NCBI RefSeq assembly: GCF_030811455.1 | Contig: NZ_JAUSQU010000001.1 | Span: 5,518,001-5,582,000, forward strand | Reading direction: 5' to 3' | Length of the DNA: 64,000 bases | Source: Streptosporangium lutulentum | GTDB lineage: Bacteria > Actinomycetota > Actinomycetes > Streptosporangiales > Streptosporangiaceae | Shown here: piece by piece, positions 50,152 through 58,041 of the stretch | Numbering within the stretch: the stretch's first letter is position 1 | Layout: every line of letters begins with the position of its first letter | Translations under genes and position numbers: made by a program | The notes under the pieces: generated by a model | What the model was told of the DNA's origin: nothing | The model's input: the letters and a program-made list of their open reading frames with translations, nothing else | The model's database searches: none

Positions 50152-51204
50152 CTATCCCGGACGCACCCCGGCGTAGTGGCAGGCGACGTGGGAGCCGGCC
50201 GACGACGGCGCGGCGGGAAGGACCATCAGGGGTTGCGACCCGCACAGCCCGTCGACCCCTGCCCTTGCCGCCTCGCCCGAGGCGAGGACCTGGCAACGAG
50301 GGTGGAAGCGGCAGCCGCCGGGGACCCTGGTCGGGTCCGGCGGCTCGCCGCTCAGCACCACGGGCGACGGGGAGTCGGGCAGCACCGACAGCAGCGCCTG
50401 CGTGTAGGGGTGGGTCGGCGCCTTCAGAACCTGCTCGACGGGGCCCGACTCGACGATCCGGCCGAGATACATCACCGCGACACGGTCGGCGATGTTCCAG
50501 GCCAGCCCGAGGTCGTGGGTGACCACCAGGGCGGACAGGCCCAGCTCGTCCCGGAGCCTCAGCAGCAGGGCGAGGATCTCGCCCCGGACCGAGGCGTCCA
50601 GCGAGGCCACCGGCTCGTCGGCGACCAGGAGCCGGGGGTCCAGCGCGAGGGCCCCGGCGATGACGACGCGCTGCCGCTGCCCGCCGGACAGCTCGTGCGG
50701 GTAGGAGTTGAGAAACCGCTCCGGCGGGCGAAGTCCCGTCCTCGCCAGCGCCGACACGACCCGATCGTGCTCGTCGGACATTCCATGGATGCGCGGCCCC
50801 TCGGCCACCGCCTCGTAGACGGTGTGCCGGGGGTTGAGCGACCCGGTCGGGTCCTGCAGCACCAGTTGCACCTCGCGGCGGTAGGCCTTCAAGGCGTGTG
50901 AGGAGTAGGCCAGGGGCTCTCCGCCGTACAGGACCGACCCCGAGGTGGGCCGCTCCAGGCCGAGCAGGGTGCGCGCCAGCGTCGTCTTGCCGCAGCCGGA
51001 CTCGCCGACCAGTGCGACGATCTCCCCCTCGCCCACCGCGAGGTTCACCCCGTCCACCGCGCGGGCGCGCCGCCCGCGCGAGGCGAACTCCACGTGCAGG
51101 TCCCGGGCTTCGAGCAGGGGCCCGCGCTTCCCGGTCACCGGCACTCCCCCGTCGGGCTCCGGCAGGGACGCCACGCTTTCGGTGCTCTCACGCTGCTCGG
51201 TCAC
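50152..51204 (-). CDS. Peptide ABC transporter ATP-binding protein, DppF/OppF type
   Basis: ATPase of a dipeptide/oligopeptide importer. The protein (350 residues from the GTG at 51204) has Walker A GESGCGKTT, the signature LSGGQRQR, Walker B LLVADEPVASLD and the oligopeptide-type C-terminal motif GCRFHPRCQ. The start is uncertain: a similar GGGGGAG-plus-GTG arrangement recurs 66 bp later (51138), giving a shorter protein starting VTGKRGPLLEARDL. The final codons are covered by a 14-bp repeat (50112-50162). Last gene of the transporter operon. Confidence 0.9.
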   Translation of the reverse strand: MTEQRESTESVASLPEPDGGVPVTGKRGPLLEARDLHVEFASRGRRARAVDGVNLAVGEGEIVALVGESGCGKTTLARTLLGLERPTSGSVLYGGEPLAYSSHALKAYRREVQLVLQDPTGSLNPRHTVYEAVAEGPRIHGMSDEHDRVVSALARTGLRPPERFLNSYPHELSGGQRQRVVIAGALALDPRLLVADEPVASLDASVRGEILALLLRLRDELGLSALVVTHDLGLAWNIADRVAVMYLGRIVESGPVEQVLKAPTHPYTQALLSVLPDSPSPVVLSGEPPDPTRVPGGCRFHPRCQVLASGEAARAGVDGLCGSQPLMVLPAAPSSAGSHVACHYAGVRPG

Positions 51205-51213
51205 GGGCACTCC

Positions 51214-51366
51214 CCCACCGGTCGCACGATCGGGACAGCGCACTCTCACGCCACGCGATCACTGACGCTCCCCACCGGTCGCACGACCGGAACACCGCAC
51301 TCTCACGCCACTCGATCACTGGTTCTCCTCCGTCGGTCGCGCGACCGGGACACTCTGCTTCTCCAT
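51214..51366. repeat. 57-bp tandem repeat at the dppF/dppD junction
   Basis: Two full units (51214-51270 and 51271-51327) and a diverged partial third from 51329. The unit carries TCGCACGACCGG and ACTCTCACGCCACTCGATCACTG. The third unit reaches into the dppD-like gene and encodes its last residues (VPVARPTEENQ). Confidence 0.7.
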
Positions 51367-52356
51367 GCCCTCGCCCGGTCCGGCGGGCTGGATCGTCTCC
51401 GGCCGGACGTGCACGCATGCGGCCGTACGGCCCTCGCCCGCCGCCCACAGCTCGACCTCCTGGGACGCGCACCCGGGCAGGGAGACCGGGCAGCGGGGGT
51501 GGAAGGAACACCCGGTGGGCAGGTGCATGGGGTCGGGCGGGTCACCGCCCAGGCCCCTGGGCGCCCGGCGGGAGGCGGGGTCGCCGACCGTGGGAAAGGC
51601 CGCCGACAGCGCCAGGCTGTAGGGATGCCGCGCGTCCTGGAAGACCTCACGCGAGGGACCCGACTCCACCACCCGGCCCGCGTACATGACCGCCAGCCGG
51701 TCGCACATGGAGGCCAGGACCGACAGGTCATGAGAAATCATGATCAGGCTGATGTCGTGCTCGGCGATGAGCGAGCGGATCAACGCGAGCACCTGGGCCT
51801 GGATCATCACGTCCAGGGCGGTCGTCGGCTCGTCGGCGATGATCAGGCGTGGCGAGCAGGCCAGCGCCATGGCGATCATCACGCGCTGGCGCTGCCCGCC
51901 GGACAGCTCGTGCGGGTAGCTGCGCGCCCTCCAGGCGGGCAGGCCGACCTGCTCCAGCAGCTCCCCCACCTTCCGTCGCGCCTCGGCCGGGGTCGCCGTC
52001 CCGTGGACCAGCAGCGGCTCGGCGATCTGCCGCTCGATCCGTTGCACCGGGTTCAGGGCGTGCTGTGCCCCCTGGAAGACCATCGAGGCCGACGCCCAGC
52101 GCACCGCGCGCAGCCGTCCCCAGTTCATCGTGAGGACGTCCTCGCCGTCCAGGAGGATCTCGCCGGTCACCCGCGCGTCCCGGGGAAGCAGCCGCAGCAG
52201 GGCCATGGCCAGCGTCGACTTCCCCGACCCCGACTCCCCCGCCACGCCGAGGGCCTGTCCCGCCGCCAGGTCCAGCGACACCCCGCGTACGGCGGGCACC
52301 TCGCCCGAGGCCGTCCGATAGGTGACCGCGACGTCGCGCAGTTGGAGCAGACTCAT
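51316..52356 (-). CDS. Peptide ABC transporter ATP-binding protein, DppD/OppD type
   Basis: Second ATPase of the importer, 346 residues. Walker A GESGSGKSTLAMALL, signature LSGGQRQRVMIAMALACSPR, Walker B LIIADEPTTALDV and the C-terminal GCSFHPRCP iron-sulfur/cysteine-like motif of oligopeptide transporters. The ATG at 52356 follows GGGGGG and overlaps the permease stop by 4 nt (ATGA). Its end is built from a 57-bp repeat unit. Confidence 0.93.
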   Translation of the reverse strand: MSLLQLRDVAVTYRTASGEVPAVRGVSLDLAAGQALGVAGESGSGKSTLAMALLRLLPRDARVTGEILLDGEDVLTMNWGRLRAVRWASASMVFQGAQHALNPVQRIERQIAEPLLVHGTATPAEARRKVGELLEQVGLPAWRARSYPHELSGGQRQRVMIAMALACSPRLIIADEPTTALDVMIQAQVLALIRSLIAEHDISLIMISHDLSVLASMCDRLAVMYAGRVVESGPSREVFQDARHPYSLALSAAFPTVGDPASRRAPRGLGGDPPDPMHLPTGCSFHPRCPVSLPGCASQEVELWAAGEGRTAACVHVRPETIQPAGPGEGMEKQSVPVARPTEENQ

Positions 52357-53234
52357 CGGGAAACCCCCCGCAGGCGTGGGTTGAGTACGGCCTCCAGCGC
52401 CCGGCCGCACAGCGTGAACGCCATGACGACCGCGACGATGCAGAGGCCGGGCGCGAGGACGTACCACCACGCGCCGGAGGTGGCGGCGCCCCAGTCGTAG
52501 GAGCCGCGCAGCATGCCGCCCCACGACACCTTGCCCGAGTCGGCGCCGAGGAAGGCCAGGGTCGACTCGGCGACGATGGCGCTGGCCACCTGCAGGGTCG
52601 TGTTGGCCAGCACCAGCGGGGCGACGTTCGGGAGCACGTGCCTGGTCATGACGTGCCAGTGTCCGGCGCCGAGGGCTCTGGACCGTTCGATGTACGGCCT
52701 GGCCTCGACGGACAGGGTCTGCGCCCTGATCAGCCTCGCCGTGGACGCCCAGGAGGTCACGCCGATCGCCAGGATGATCGTGGACGTGCCGCCGCCGAGG
52801 ATGGCCGCGAGCACCAGGGCCAGCACGAGCGACGGCAGGACCAGGAACCAGTCGGTGATCCGCAGCAGCACGGCCGACGTCCAGCCGCGGAAGTGGCCCG
52901 CGGCGATTCCCACCACCGTGCCGATGGTCATGCTGAGCAGGGCCGACATGAAACCGATGAGCAGCGAGACGCGCGAGCCCCACAGGGTCATCAGCAGGAC
53001 GGACCGGCCCGACTCGTCGGTGCCCAGGGGGAACTCCAGGCTCGGGGCGGCCATCTTGGCGCCCGTCGCCCTGGTGACGTCCATGCCGGCCGGGTCGGTG
53101 ACCAGCGGGGTGAGGAGGGCCAGGATCACGGCCGCGATCAGGATCGCCGCGCCGTACAGTCCGGCCCGTTGCCTGCGGTAGTCCCGCCAGAAACGCGACA
53201 GCGCGGCCCTGCGCCGGGTCCAGGTGATGCTCAC
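52353..53234 (-). CDS. Peptide ABC transporter permease, DppC/OppC type
   Basis: A 293-residue inner-membrane permease with a cytoplasmic N-terminus, the DppC-type PLGTDESGRSVLLMTLWGSR and the EAA loop EARPYIERSRALGAGHWHVM. About six membrane segments. The GTG at 53234 overlaps the dppB-type stop by 4 nt (GTGA). Confidence 0.93.
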   Translation of the reverse strand: MSITWTRRRAALSRFWRDYRRQRAGLYGAAILIAAVILALLTPLVTDPAGMDVTRATGAKMAAPSLEFPLGTDESGRSVLLMTLWGSRVSLLIGFMSALLSMTIGTVVGIAAGHFRGWTSAVLLRITDWFLVLPSLVLALVLAAILGGGTSTIILAIGVTSWASTARLIRAQTLSVEARPYIERSRALGAGHWHVMTRHVLPNVAPLVLANTTLQVASAIVAESTLAFLGADSGKVSWGGMLRGSYDWGAATSGAWWYVLAPGLCIVAVVMAFTLCGRALEAVLNPRLRGVSR

Positions 53235-54295
53235 GCCGACCTCACCCTCGGGTCCAGGACGTGGTAGGCCACGTCGGCCAGCGTGTTCATGACGATCACC
53301 GCGGTGCACACCACCATGAACGTCCCTTGCATGACCGCGAAGTCCGGGCCCTGGATCGCCTCGTAGAACAGCAGTCCGAGCCCCGGCCAGGAGTAGACGG
53401 TCTCCACCGACACCGCTCCCCCGACCACGAACCCGATGTGGATGAACACCAGCGTCACGGTCGGCAGGAGCGCGTTGGGCACGGCATGGCGCCGCCGTAC
53501 CTGGTCGTCGCGCAGTCCCTTGGCCCTGGCGGTGGTCACGTAGTCCTGGCCGATCTCGTCGAGCAGCGAGGAGCGCATGACCAGCAGGTACTGCGCGTAG
53601 ACCACGGCGACCAGGGTCAGGCACGGCAGCACCAGATGGTGCGCGACGTGGAGGAGGTACATCGGCCCGCCGGGCGCGTCGATGTCCTCCATGCCCCGGG
53701 TGGGGAAGATCCCCGGGATCGGCCCCACCCCGGCCGCGAAGACCATGAGGAGCAGCAGTCCCAGCCAGAACGTCGGCACCGACCACAGGACGAGCGACAG
53801 ACCGGTGGAGAAGCGGTCGAATCGGCTCCCGTGCCGCCACGCCGCCCTGGTGCCCTGCCACAGGCCCAGGCTGACCGCGATGACCAGTCCGGTGCCCACG
53901 AGCACCAGGGTGGGGCCCGTCCGTTCCGCGATGAGCTCGGTGACCGGGCGCTTGTACTCGTAGGACGTGCCGAGGTCCAGCCGGAGGGTCCGCCACACGA
54001 AGTCGAGGAACTGCTGCAACAGGGGCTTGTCGAGCCCCATCTGGCGGCGCAGCAGGTCGAGCTGTTCGGGGCTGAGCGGCACGTCGCGCGTGTAGGCGAT
54101 CGCGGGATCGCCGGGGATCAGCCTGAACAAGAAGAACGTCGCGACGACGACCATGCCGATGCTGAGCGCGGCTCCGCCGATCTTCGCCAGCGCGTAGCGC
54201 GCCACCGTCCGGCCGGTGCCGCGCTCCCCGCCGGGGCCCGCCGCCGGACCGGCGGCGGGCTCGGCGGCCGGCGGGGTGTCGGGAATCACTGTCAT
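53231..54295 (-). CDS. Peptide ABC transporter permease, DppB/OppB type
   Basis: A 354-residue permease with a 35-residue Pro/Ala/Gly-rich N-terminal extension (PPAAEPAAGPAAGPGG) before the first membrane segment. Family features: FFLFRLIPGDPAIAY, LGLDKPLLQQFLDF-like loop and the EAA loop DYVTTARAKGLRDDQVRRRH. Starts 7 bp after the binding-protein stop. Confidence 0.92.
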   Translation of the reverse strand: MTVIPDTPPAAEPAAGPAAGPGGERGTGRTVARYALAKIGGAALSIGMVVVATFFLFRLIPGDPAIAYTRDVPLSPEQLDLLRRQMGLDKPLLQQFLDFVWRTLRLDLGTSYEYKRPVTELIAERTGPTLVLVGTGLVIAVSLGLWQGTRAAWRHGSRFDRFSTGLSLVLWSVPTFWLGLLLLMVFAAGVGPIPGIFPTRGMEDIDAPGGPMYLLHVAHHLVLPCLTLVAVVYAQYLLVMRSSLLDEIGQDYVTTARAKGLRDDQVRRRHAVPNALLPTVTLVFIHIGFVVGGAVSVETVYSWPGLGLLFYEAIQGPDFAVMQGTFMVVCTAVIVMNTLADVAYHVLDPRVRSA

Positions 54296-54302
54296 CGAGG
54301 TG

Positions 54303-56138
54303 CTACTCGCGCTCGTCCGCCACGGAGCGACGCCGCCTGGCGAGGAGGAACCCTCCCGCGCCCAGGGCCACGACGATCACGACGGCGCCCACGATGAGGC
54401 CGGTGCCGGAGCCGCCGTCGGCCGGGCCGGCGGGGAGGGCCGCCGCCTGCAGGGAGTAGACGGGCCAGTAGCCGCTTCCGCCGTACAGGATGCCCTTGTC
54501 CTCGGGGATAGGGGTGATGGCGGCGATCCGGTCCTTGCGGTAGCCCTCCAGGTTGTTCGGGTAGTAGAGGGCGATGACCGGGGCGTCGGTGTAGAGGCGC
54601 CTTTGCATCTGCTTGATGAGGTCGACGCGCTTGGCCCGGTCGAGCTCGCTCAGCTGCTGCTGGTAGAGCTTCTCGTATTCGGGGTCGCAGTAGAACGACT
54701 CGGTGCCGCCGCCCTCGCCGCTCGCCGTGGGCCTGCGGCTGCACAGGTGGGTGGCCAGGACCTCTTCGGGGTCGGGGTTGACCGACCAGCCGCTGATCGC
54801 GATGTCGAAGAGGCCGGTGAACCCGGTCTCCTCGGTGAACTTGTTGGAGTCGAGCTTCTTCGTCGAGAGCGCGATGCCGATGTCCTTGAACCAGCCGGTC
54901 AGGAACTGCGCGAGCTTGTCCTCGACGGGCGTGTCCGTGTGGATGCTGAAGCGCATCTCCAGCTTGCGCTCGCCGTCGGGCATCGTCCGGATCCCGTCGG
55001 CGCCCTTCTTGTAGCCGGCGTCGTCGAGGATCTGGTTGGCCTTCGCGGCGTCGTGGGTGACGAGGTCGTCTCCCTCGGCCTTCCAGAAGAACTCCTGGTA
55101 CATCGGCGGCACGATGGAGCCGTCGGCCGGCACGGCCAGGCCGTTCTGCACCTGCTCGACGAGCGCCTGCTTGTCGATCGCGTAGTGGATGGCCTGCCGC
55201 ACCTTCGGGTCCTTCAGCGCGGGGTGACCGTCGCCGACCGGCTTGTTGTCGATCGTCTGCGCGCCGTGGTTCAGCTGCAGGTAGGCGGACCTGCGTCCGG
55301 GGGTGTTCCACTGCACGATGTTGGGGTCGCCCGCCAGGGCCTCGAACTGCGGGGCGTTCAGCCGGCCGATCAGGTCGATGTCACCCTTCTTCAGGCCCGC
55401 GTTGGCGGCCTCGGGGTTCTGGTAGAAGAGGACGTGCAGTTCGTCGATCTTGGGAGCGCCGCGCCAGTAGGTGGGATTGGCCTTCAGCTTGACGTAGGCG
55501 TCCTTCTTGTGTTCGACCACGACGTAGGGGCCGCTGCTGACGACCGGATACCGGTCGTTCTCGAACGCGCCGATGTCGCCGACGCCCTCCCAGACATGCT
55601 TGGGCATGATCGGGATCGGGTTCTCCAGCATCGAGGCCTGCGGCTTCTTGGTCTTGATGACCAGGGTCCGGTCATCGGGCGCCGTGACGCTCTCGAAGTT
55701 CTCGACCGCCGGGCCGTTGGCCTGCTTGGCCGCGTCGACGGTCATGATCGTGTTGAAGGTCCACACGGCGTCCTGCGCGGTGACGGGCTTGCCGTCCGAC
55801 CATTTGGCGTCGCGGATCTTGAAGGTCCAGGTCAGGTTGTCGTCCGACGTCTCCCACGACTCGGCCAGGTCGGGGCTCGGCTGCAGGGTCTTGGAGTCGG
55901 GAACCGTGAGATAGCCGTACATCCACCGGTGAATCGAGGACGAGACCAGACGAACGGCCAGGAACGGATTCATCGAGTCCACGGCCTGCGTCACGCCCAG
56001 CCGGACGATCTTCTTACCCTGTTGAGGCTCCTGTACGGCCTGCGGCACCTGTTGTCCGGCCTGCGCCTGAGCTGCGGGCAGAGCCACCAGCAGAAGCGTC
56101 AGGCCCAGCGCCGCCAAGCGCGCGCCCACTCTCGTCAT
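54303..56138 (-). CDS. Peptide-binding protein with C-terminal membrane anchor
   Basis: Family-5 extracytoplasmic solute-binding protein, 611 residues, first gene of the transporter operon. The signal peptide (RLAALGLTLLLVALPAAQAQA) has no lipobox cysteine. The body shows family features such as GVTQAVDSMNPFLAV, LAESWETSDDNLTWTFKIRD, WSDGKPVTAQDAVWTFNTI and RQAIHYAIDKQALV. The end is a Gly-rich linker, a membrane segment (LIVGAVVIVVALGAGGFLLA) and RRRR. Most Gram-positive binding proteins are lipid anchored, so this one seems to use the C-terminal helix. The ATG at 56138 is preferred over an in-frame start 15 codons upstream. Confidence 0.9.
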   Translation of the reverse strand: MTRVGARLAALGLTLLLVALPAAQAQAGQQVPQAVQEPQQGKKIVRLGVTQAVDSMNPFLAVRLVSSSIHRWMYGYLTVPDSKTLQPSPDLAESWETSDDNLTWTFKIRDAKWSDGKPVTAQDAVWTFNTIMTVDAAKQANGPAVENFESVTAPDDRTLVIKTKKPQASMLENPIPIMPKHVWEGVGDIGAFENDRYPVVSSGPYVVVEHKKDAYVKLKANPTYWRGAPKIDELHVLFYQNPEAANAGLKKGDIDLIGRLNAPQFEALAGDPNIVQWNTPGRRSAYLQLNHGAQTIDNKPVGDGHPALKDPKVRQAIHYAIDKQALVEQVQNGLAVPADGSIVPPMYQEFFWKAEGDDLVTHDAAKANQILDDAGYKKGADGIRTMPDGERKLEMRFSIHTDTPVEDKLAQFLTGWFKDIGIALSTKKLDSNKFTEETGFTGLFDIAISGWSVNPDPEEVLATHLCSRRPTASGEGGGTESFYCDPEYEKLYQQQLSELDRAKRVDLIKQMQRRLYTDAPVIALYYPNNLEGYRKDRIAAITPIPEDKGILYGGSGYWPVYSLQAAALPAGPADGGSGTGLIVGAVVIVVALGAGGFLLARRRRSVADERE

Positions 56139-56198
56139 CGTGTGCCCACCTTCGAATCCGCGAACCGTTGTAGACGAAGGCACACCATGGAGAACCCA

Positions 56199-56238
56199 CT
56201 GTCAACGACAGATGGAAGATTGTTTCACTCTTGTTTCA
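56199..56238. promoter_or_regulatory. Divergent promoter region with dyad and direct repeat
   Basis: CTGTC-AAC-GACAG (56199-56211) overlaps a minus-strand TTGACA that would suit the -35 box of the peptide transporter operon. TTGTTTCA occurs twice (56220-56227 and 56231-56238) with an 11-bp period. Which gene each serves is not known. Confidence 0.4.
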
Positions 56239-56352
56239 TCTCGCGATATATTTTTTCAACCCGCCGTGGAACAAACGCGGCCATCCTCCGAGGTCGTGGA
56301 ACCGACCGGTTGGTATGGACGCGAAGACCGGGGGTACGGCATCCTACGGAAC

Positions 56353-57114
56353 ATGACTCTGTTTTCGGTGGAAGGCAAGACCGTCGTCGTCACCGGCGGC
56401 TCGCGCGGGATCGGCCGGATGATCGCGGCCGGGTTCGTCGACGCGGGGGCCACGGTGTACATCTCCTCGCGGAAGGCGGCCGAGGTCGAGAAGACCGCCG
56501 CCGAGCTGGGATGCACCGCCGTACCCGCCGACCTTTCCACCGAGGACGGCGTCTCCGCGCTCTTCGAGGCCGTCTCGGCCCGGGAGTCCCGGCTGGACGT
56601 GCTGGTCAACAATGCCGGAGCGACCTGGGGCGCGCCGCTGGAGGAGTATCCGGAGCAGGCCTTCGACAAGCTCTGGGGAATCAACGTCAAGGGCGTCTTC
56701 TACCTGACCCAGCGGTTCCTGCCGCTGCTTCGCGCCGCGGCGAGCCCCGAGGACCCGGCCAGAGTGATCAACATCGGGTCGATCGACGGGATCCGGGTTC
56801 CCTCGATGGAGAACTACGCCTACTCGGCGGCCAAGGCGGCCGTGCACATGCTCACCAGGCACCTGTCCCAGCGGCTCTCCAAGGAGTCGATCACGGTCAA
56901 CGCCATCGCGCCGGGACCGTTCGAGTCCAAGATGATGGCCTTCGCGCTCGACGATCCCGCGACTCGCTCGGCGATCGAGTCGCACGTGCCGCTCGGCCGG
57001 ATCGGCAGCCCCGAGGACATGGCCGGCACCGCGATCTTCCTGTCCTCACGGGCCGGCGCCTACCTGACCGGGGCGGTCATCCCGGTGGACGGCGGCATCT
57101 CCGCCCACGGCTAG
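56353..57114 (+). CDS. Short-chain dehydrogenase/reductase
   Basis: A 253-residue NAD(P)-dependent SDR. TGGSRGIGR (about residues 14-22) is the cofactor loop, NNAG the structural motif, and the catalytic Ser and Tyr-Lys are in INIGSIDGIRV and ENYAYSAAKAA. C-terminal TGAVIPVDGGISAHG is typical of the classical type. Divergent from the peptide transporter operon. Its stop codon shares the CTAG at 57111-57114 with the convergent ATP-grasp gene. Substrate unknown. Confidence 0.9.
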   Translation: MTLFSVEGKTVVVTGGSRGIGRMIAAGFVDAGATVYISSRKAAEVEKTAAELGCTAVPADLSTEDGVSALFEAVSARESRLDVLVNNAGATWGAPLEEYPEQAFDKLWGINVKGVFYLTQRFLPLLRAAASPEDPARVINIGSIDGIRVPSMENYAYSAAKAAVHMLTRHLSQRLSKESITVNAIAPGPFESKMMAFALDDPATRSAIESHVPLGRIGSPEDMAGTAIFLSSRAGAYLTGAVIPVDGGISAHG

Positions 57115-57950
57115 CCCGCCACGGCCTCGGCCAGCGCGCGGGCGAGATTCGCCGCCGCCTCGGGCGCGTAGCGCAGGAACAGGTAGGGCTCGGTGAGCTC
57201 CAGCTCGATGAGGACCGGAGTGCCGTCGGCGAGGCGGACCAGGTCCACGCGGGCGTAGAGCACGTCGGGGAACTCGCCGAGAACCCGCTCGGCGAGGGCG
57301 AGCTGGTCGGGGTCGGGCGCGCGGAGCTCGGCGCGGGCGCTCTCCTCGTCGTGCCCGGTGACGCCCGCGGCCAGCATCGGATTACGCCGTACGGCATGGC
57401 TGAACCGGCCGCCGAAGTAGAGCAGCGAGGTCTCCCCCTCGGCCTCGACCATGTCGAGATAGGGCTGGATCATCGCGGTCTGTCCCTCGGCGACCAGCTG
57501 GGCCACGTGGGCCTCGGCCTTCTTGCGGTCTCCGGTCCTGATCGTGCCGCGGGCTCCCGCCGAGATCGCGGGCTTGACCACGTACTCGTCGAGGATCGGG
57601 AATTCCACGGGCTCGCCCGGCGCGACCCAGGAGGTGGGGATGGTCGGCGCCTCCAGGTCCCGCAGATAGGTCTTGTCGGTGTTGCGCTCCAGCACGGCGG
57701 CCGGGTTGAGCATCCGGGTGACGGACTCGACGCGGTGGGCCCAGGAGACGAACTCCGCCCGCCGGTACACGTAGTCCCAGGGAGTGCGGACCACGACGAC
57801 GTCGAACGCGGCCCAGTCGACCGCCGGATCGTCCCAGCGCACGGCACGCCCGGTGATTCCGACCTCGCCCCAGGCCGCGAGGGCGATCTCCTTCTCGTCG
57901 TCGGACCCGTCCGCGTCCGCGAAGGTCACGTACGCCGCAGAAACACCCAC
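57111..57950 (-). CDS. ATP-grasp domain protein
   Basis: A 279-residue protein of the ATP-grasp superfamily (RimK/glutathione synthetase-like): VVVVRTPWDYVYRRAEFVSW, LERNTDKTYLRDLEAPTIPT, EYVVKPAISAGARGTIRTGD (nucleotide-binding lysine), YLDMVEAEGETSLLYFGGRF and LYARVDLVRLADGTPVLIEL with ELTEPYLF (metal-binding acidic residues). Such enzymes join a carboxylate to an amine or thiol using ATP. Near it is an asparagine-synthase-like gene on the same strand, another ATP-dependent amide former, which hints at a joint small-molecule pathway. Substrate unknown. Confidence 0.85.
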   Translation of the reverse strand: MGVSAAYVTFADADGSDDEKEIALAAWGEVGITGRAVRWDDPAVDWAAFDVVVVRTPWDYVYRRAEFVSWAHRVESVTRMLNPAAVLERNTDKTYLRDLEAPTIPTSWVAPGEPVEFPILDEYVVKPAISAGARGTIRTGDRKKAEAHVAQLVAEGQTAMIQPYLDMVEAEGETSLLYFGGRFSHAVRRNPMLAAGVTGHDEESARAELRAPDPDQLALAERVLGEFPDVLYARVDLVRLADGTPVLIELELTEPYLFLRYAPEAAANLARALAEAVAG

Positions 57951-58041
57951 GAGCTATCCCCGATGTCAGTACCGACAAGACATCGGAGACCTTACCCAAC
58001 GGCGCCTCGCCGGCCATGGGCCGTATCCCGCGGAAGGGGCC

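Noticed and set aside
51214..51366. CRISPR array
   Set aside because: The 57-bp units are directly adjacent with no spacers, only two to three copies exist, and one is part of a gene.
56145..56175. tRNA-like TTCGAATCC sequence
   Set aside because: It lies at the start of the peptide-binding protein gene region and has no acceptor stem or other tRNA arms around it.
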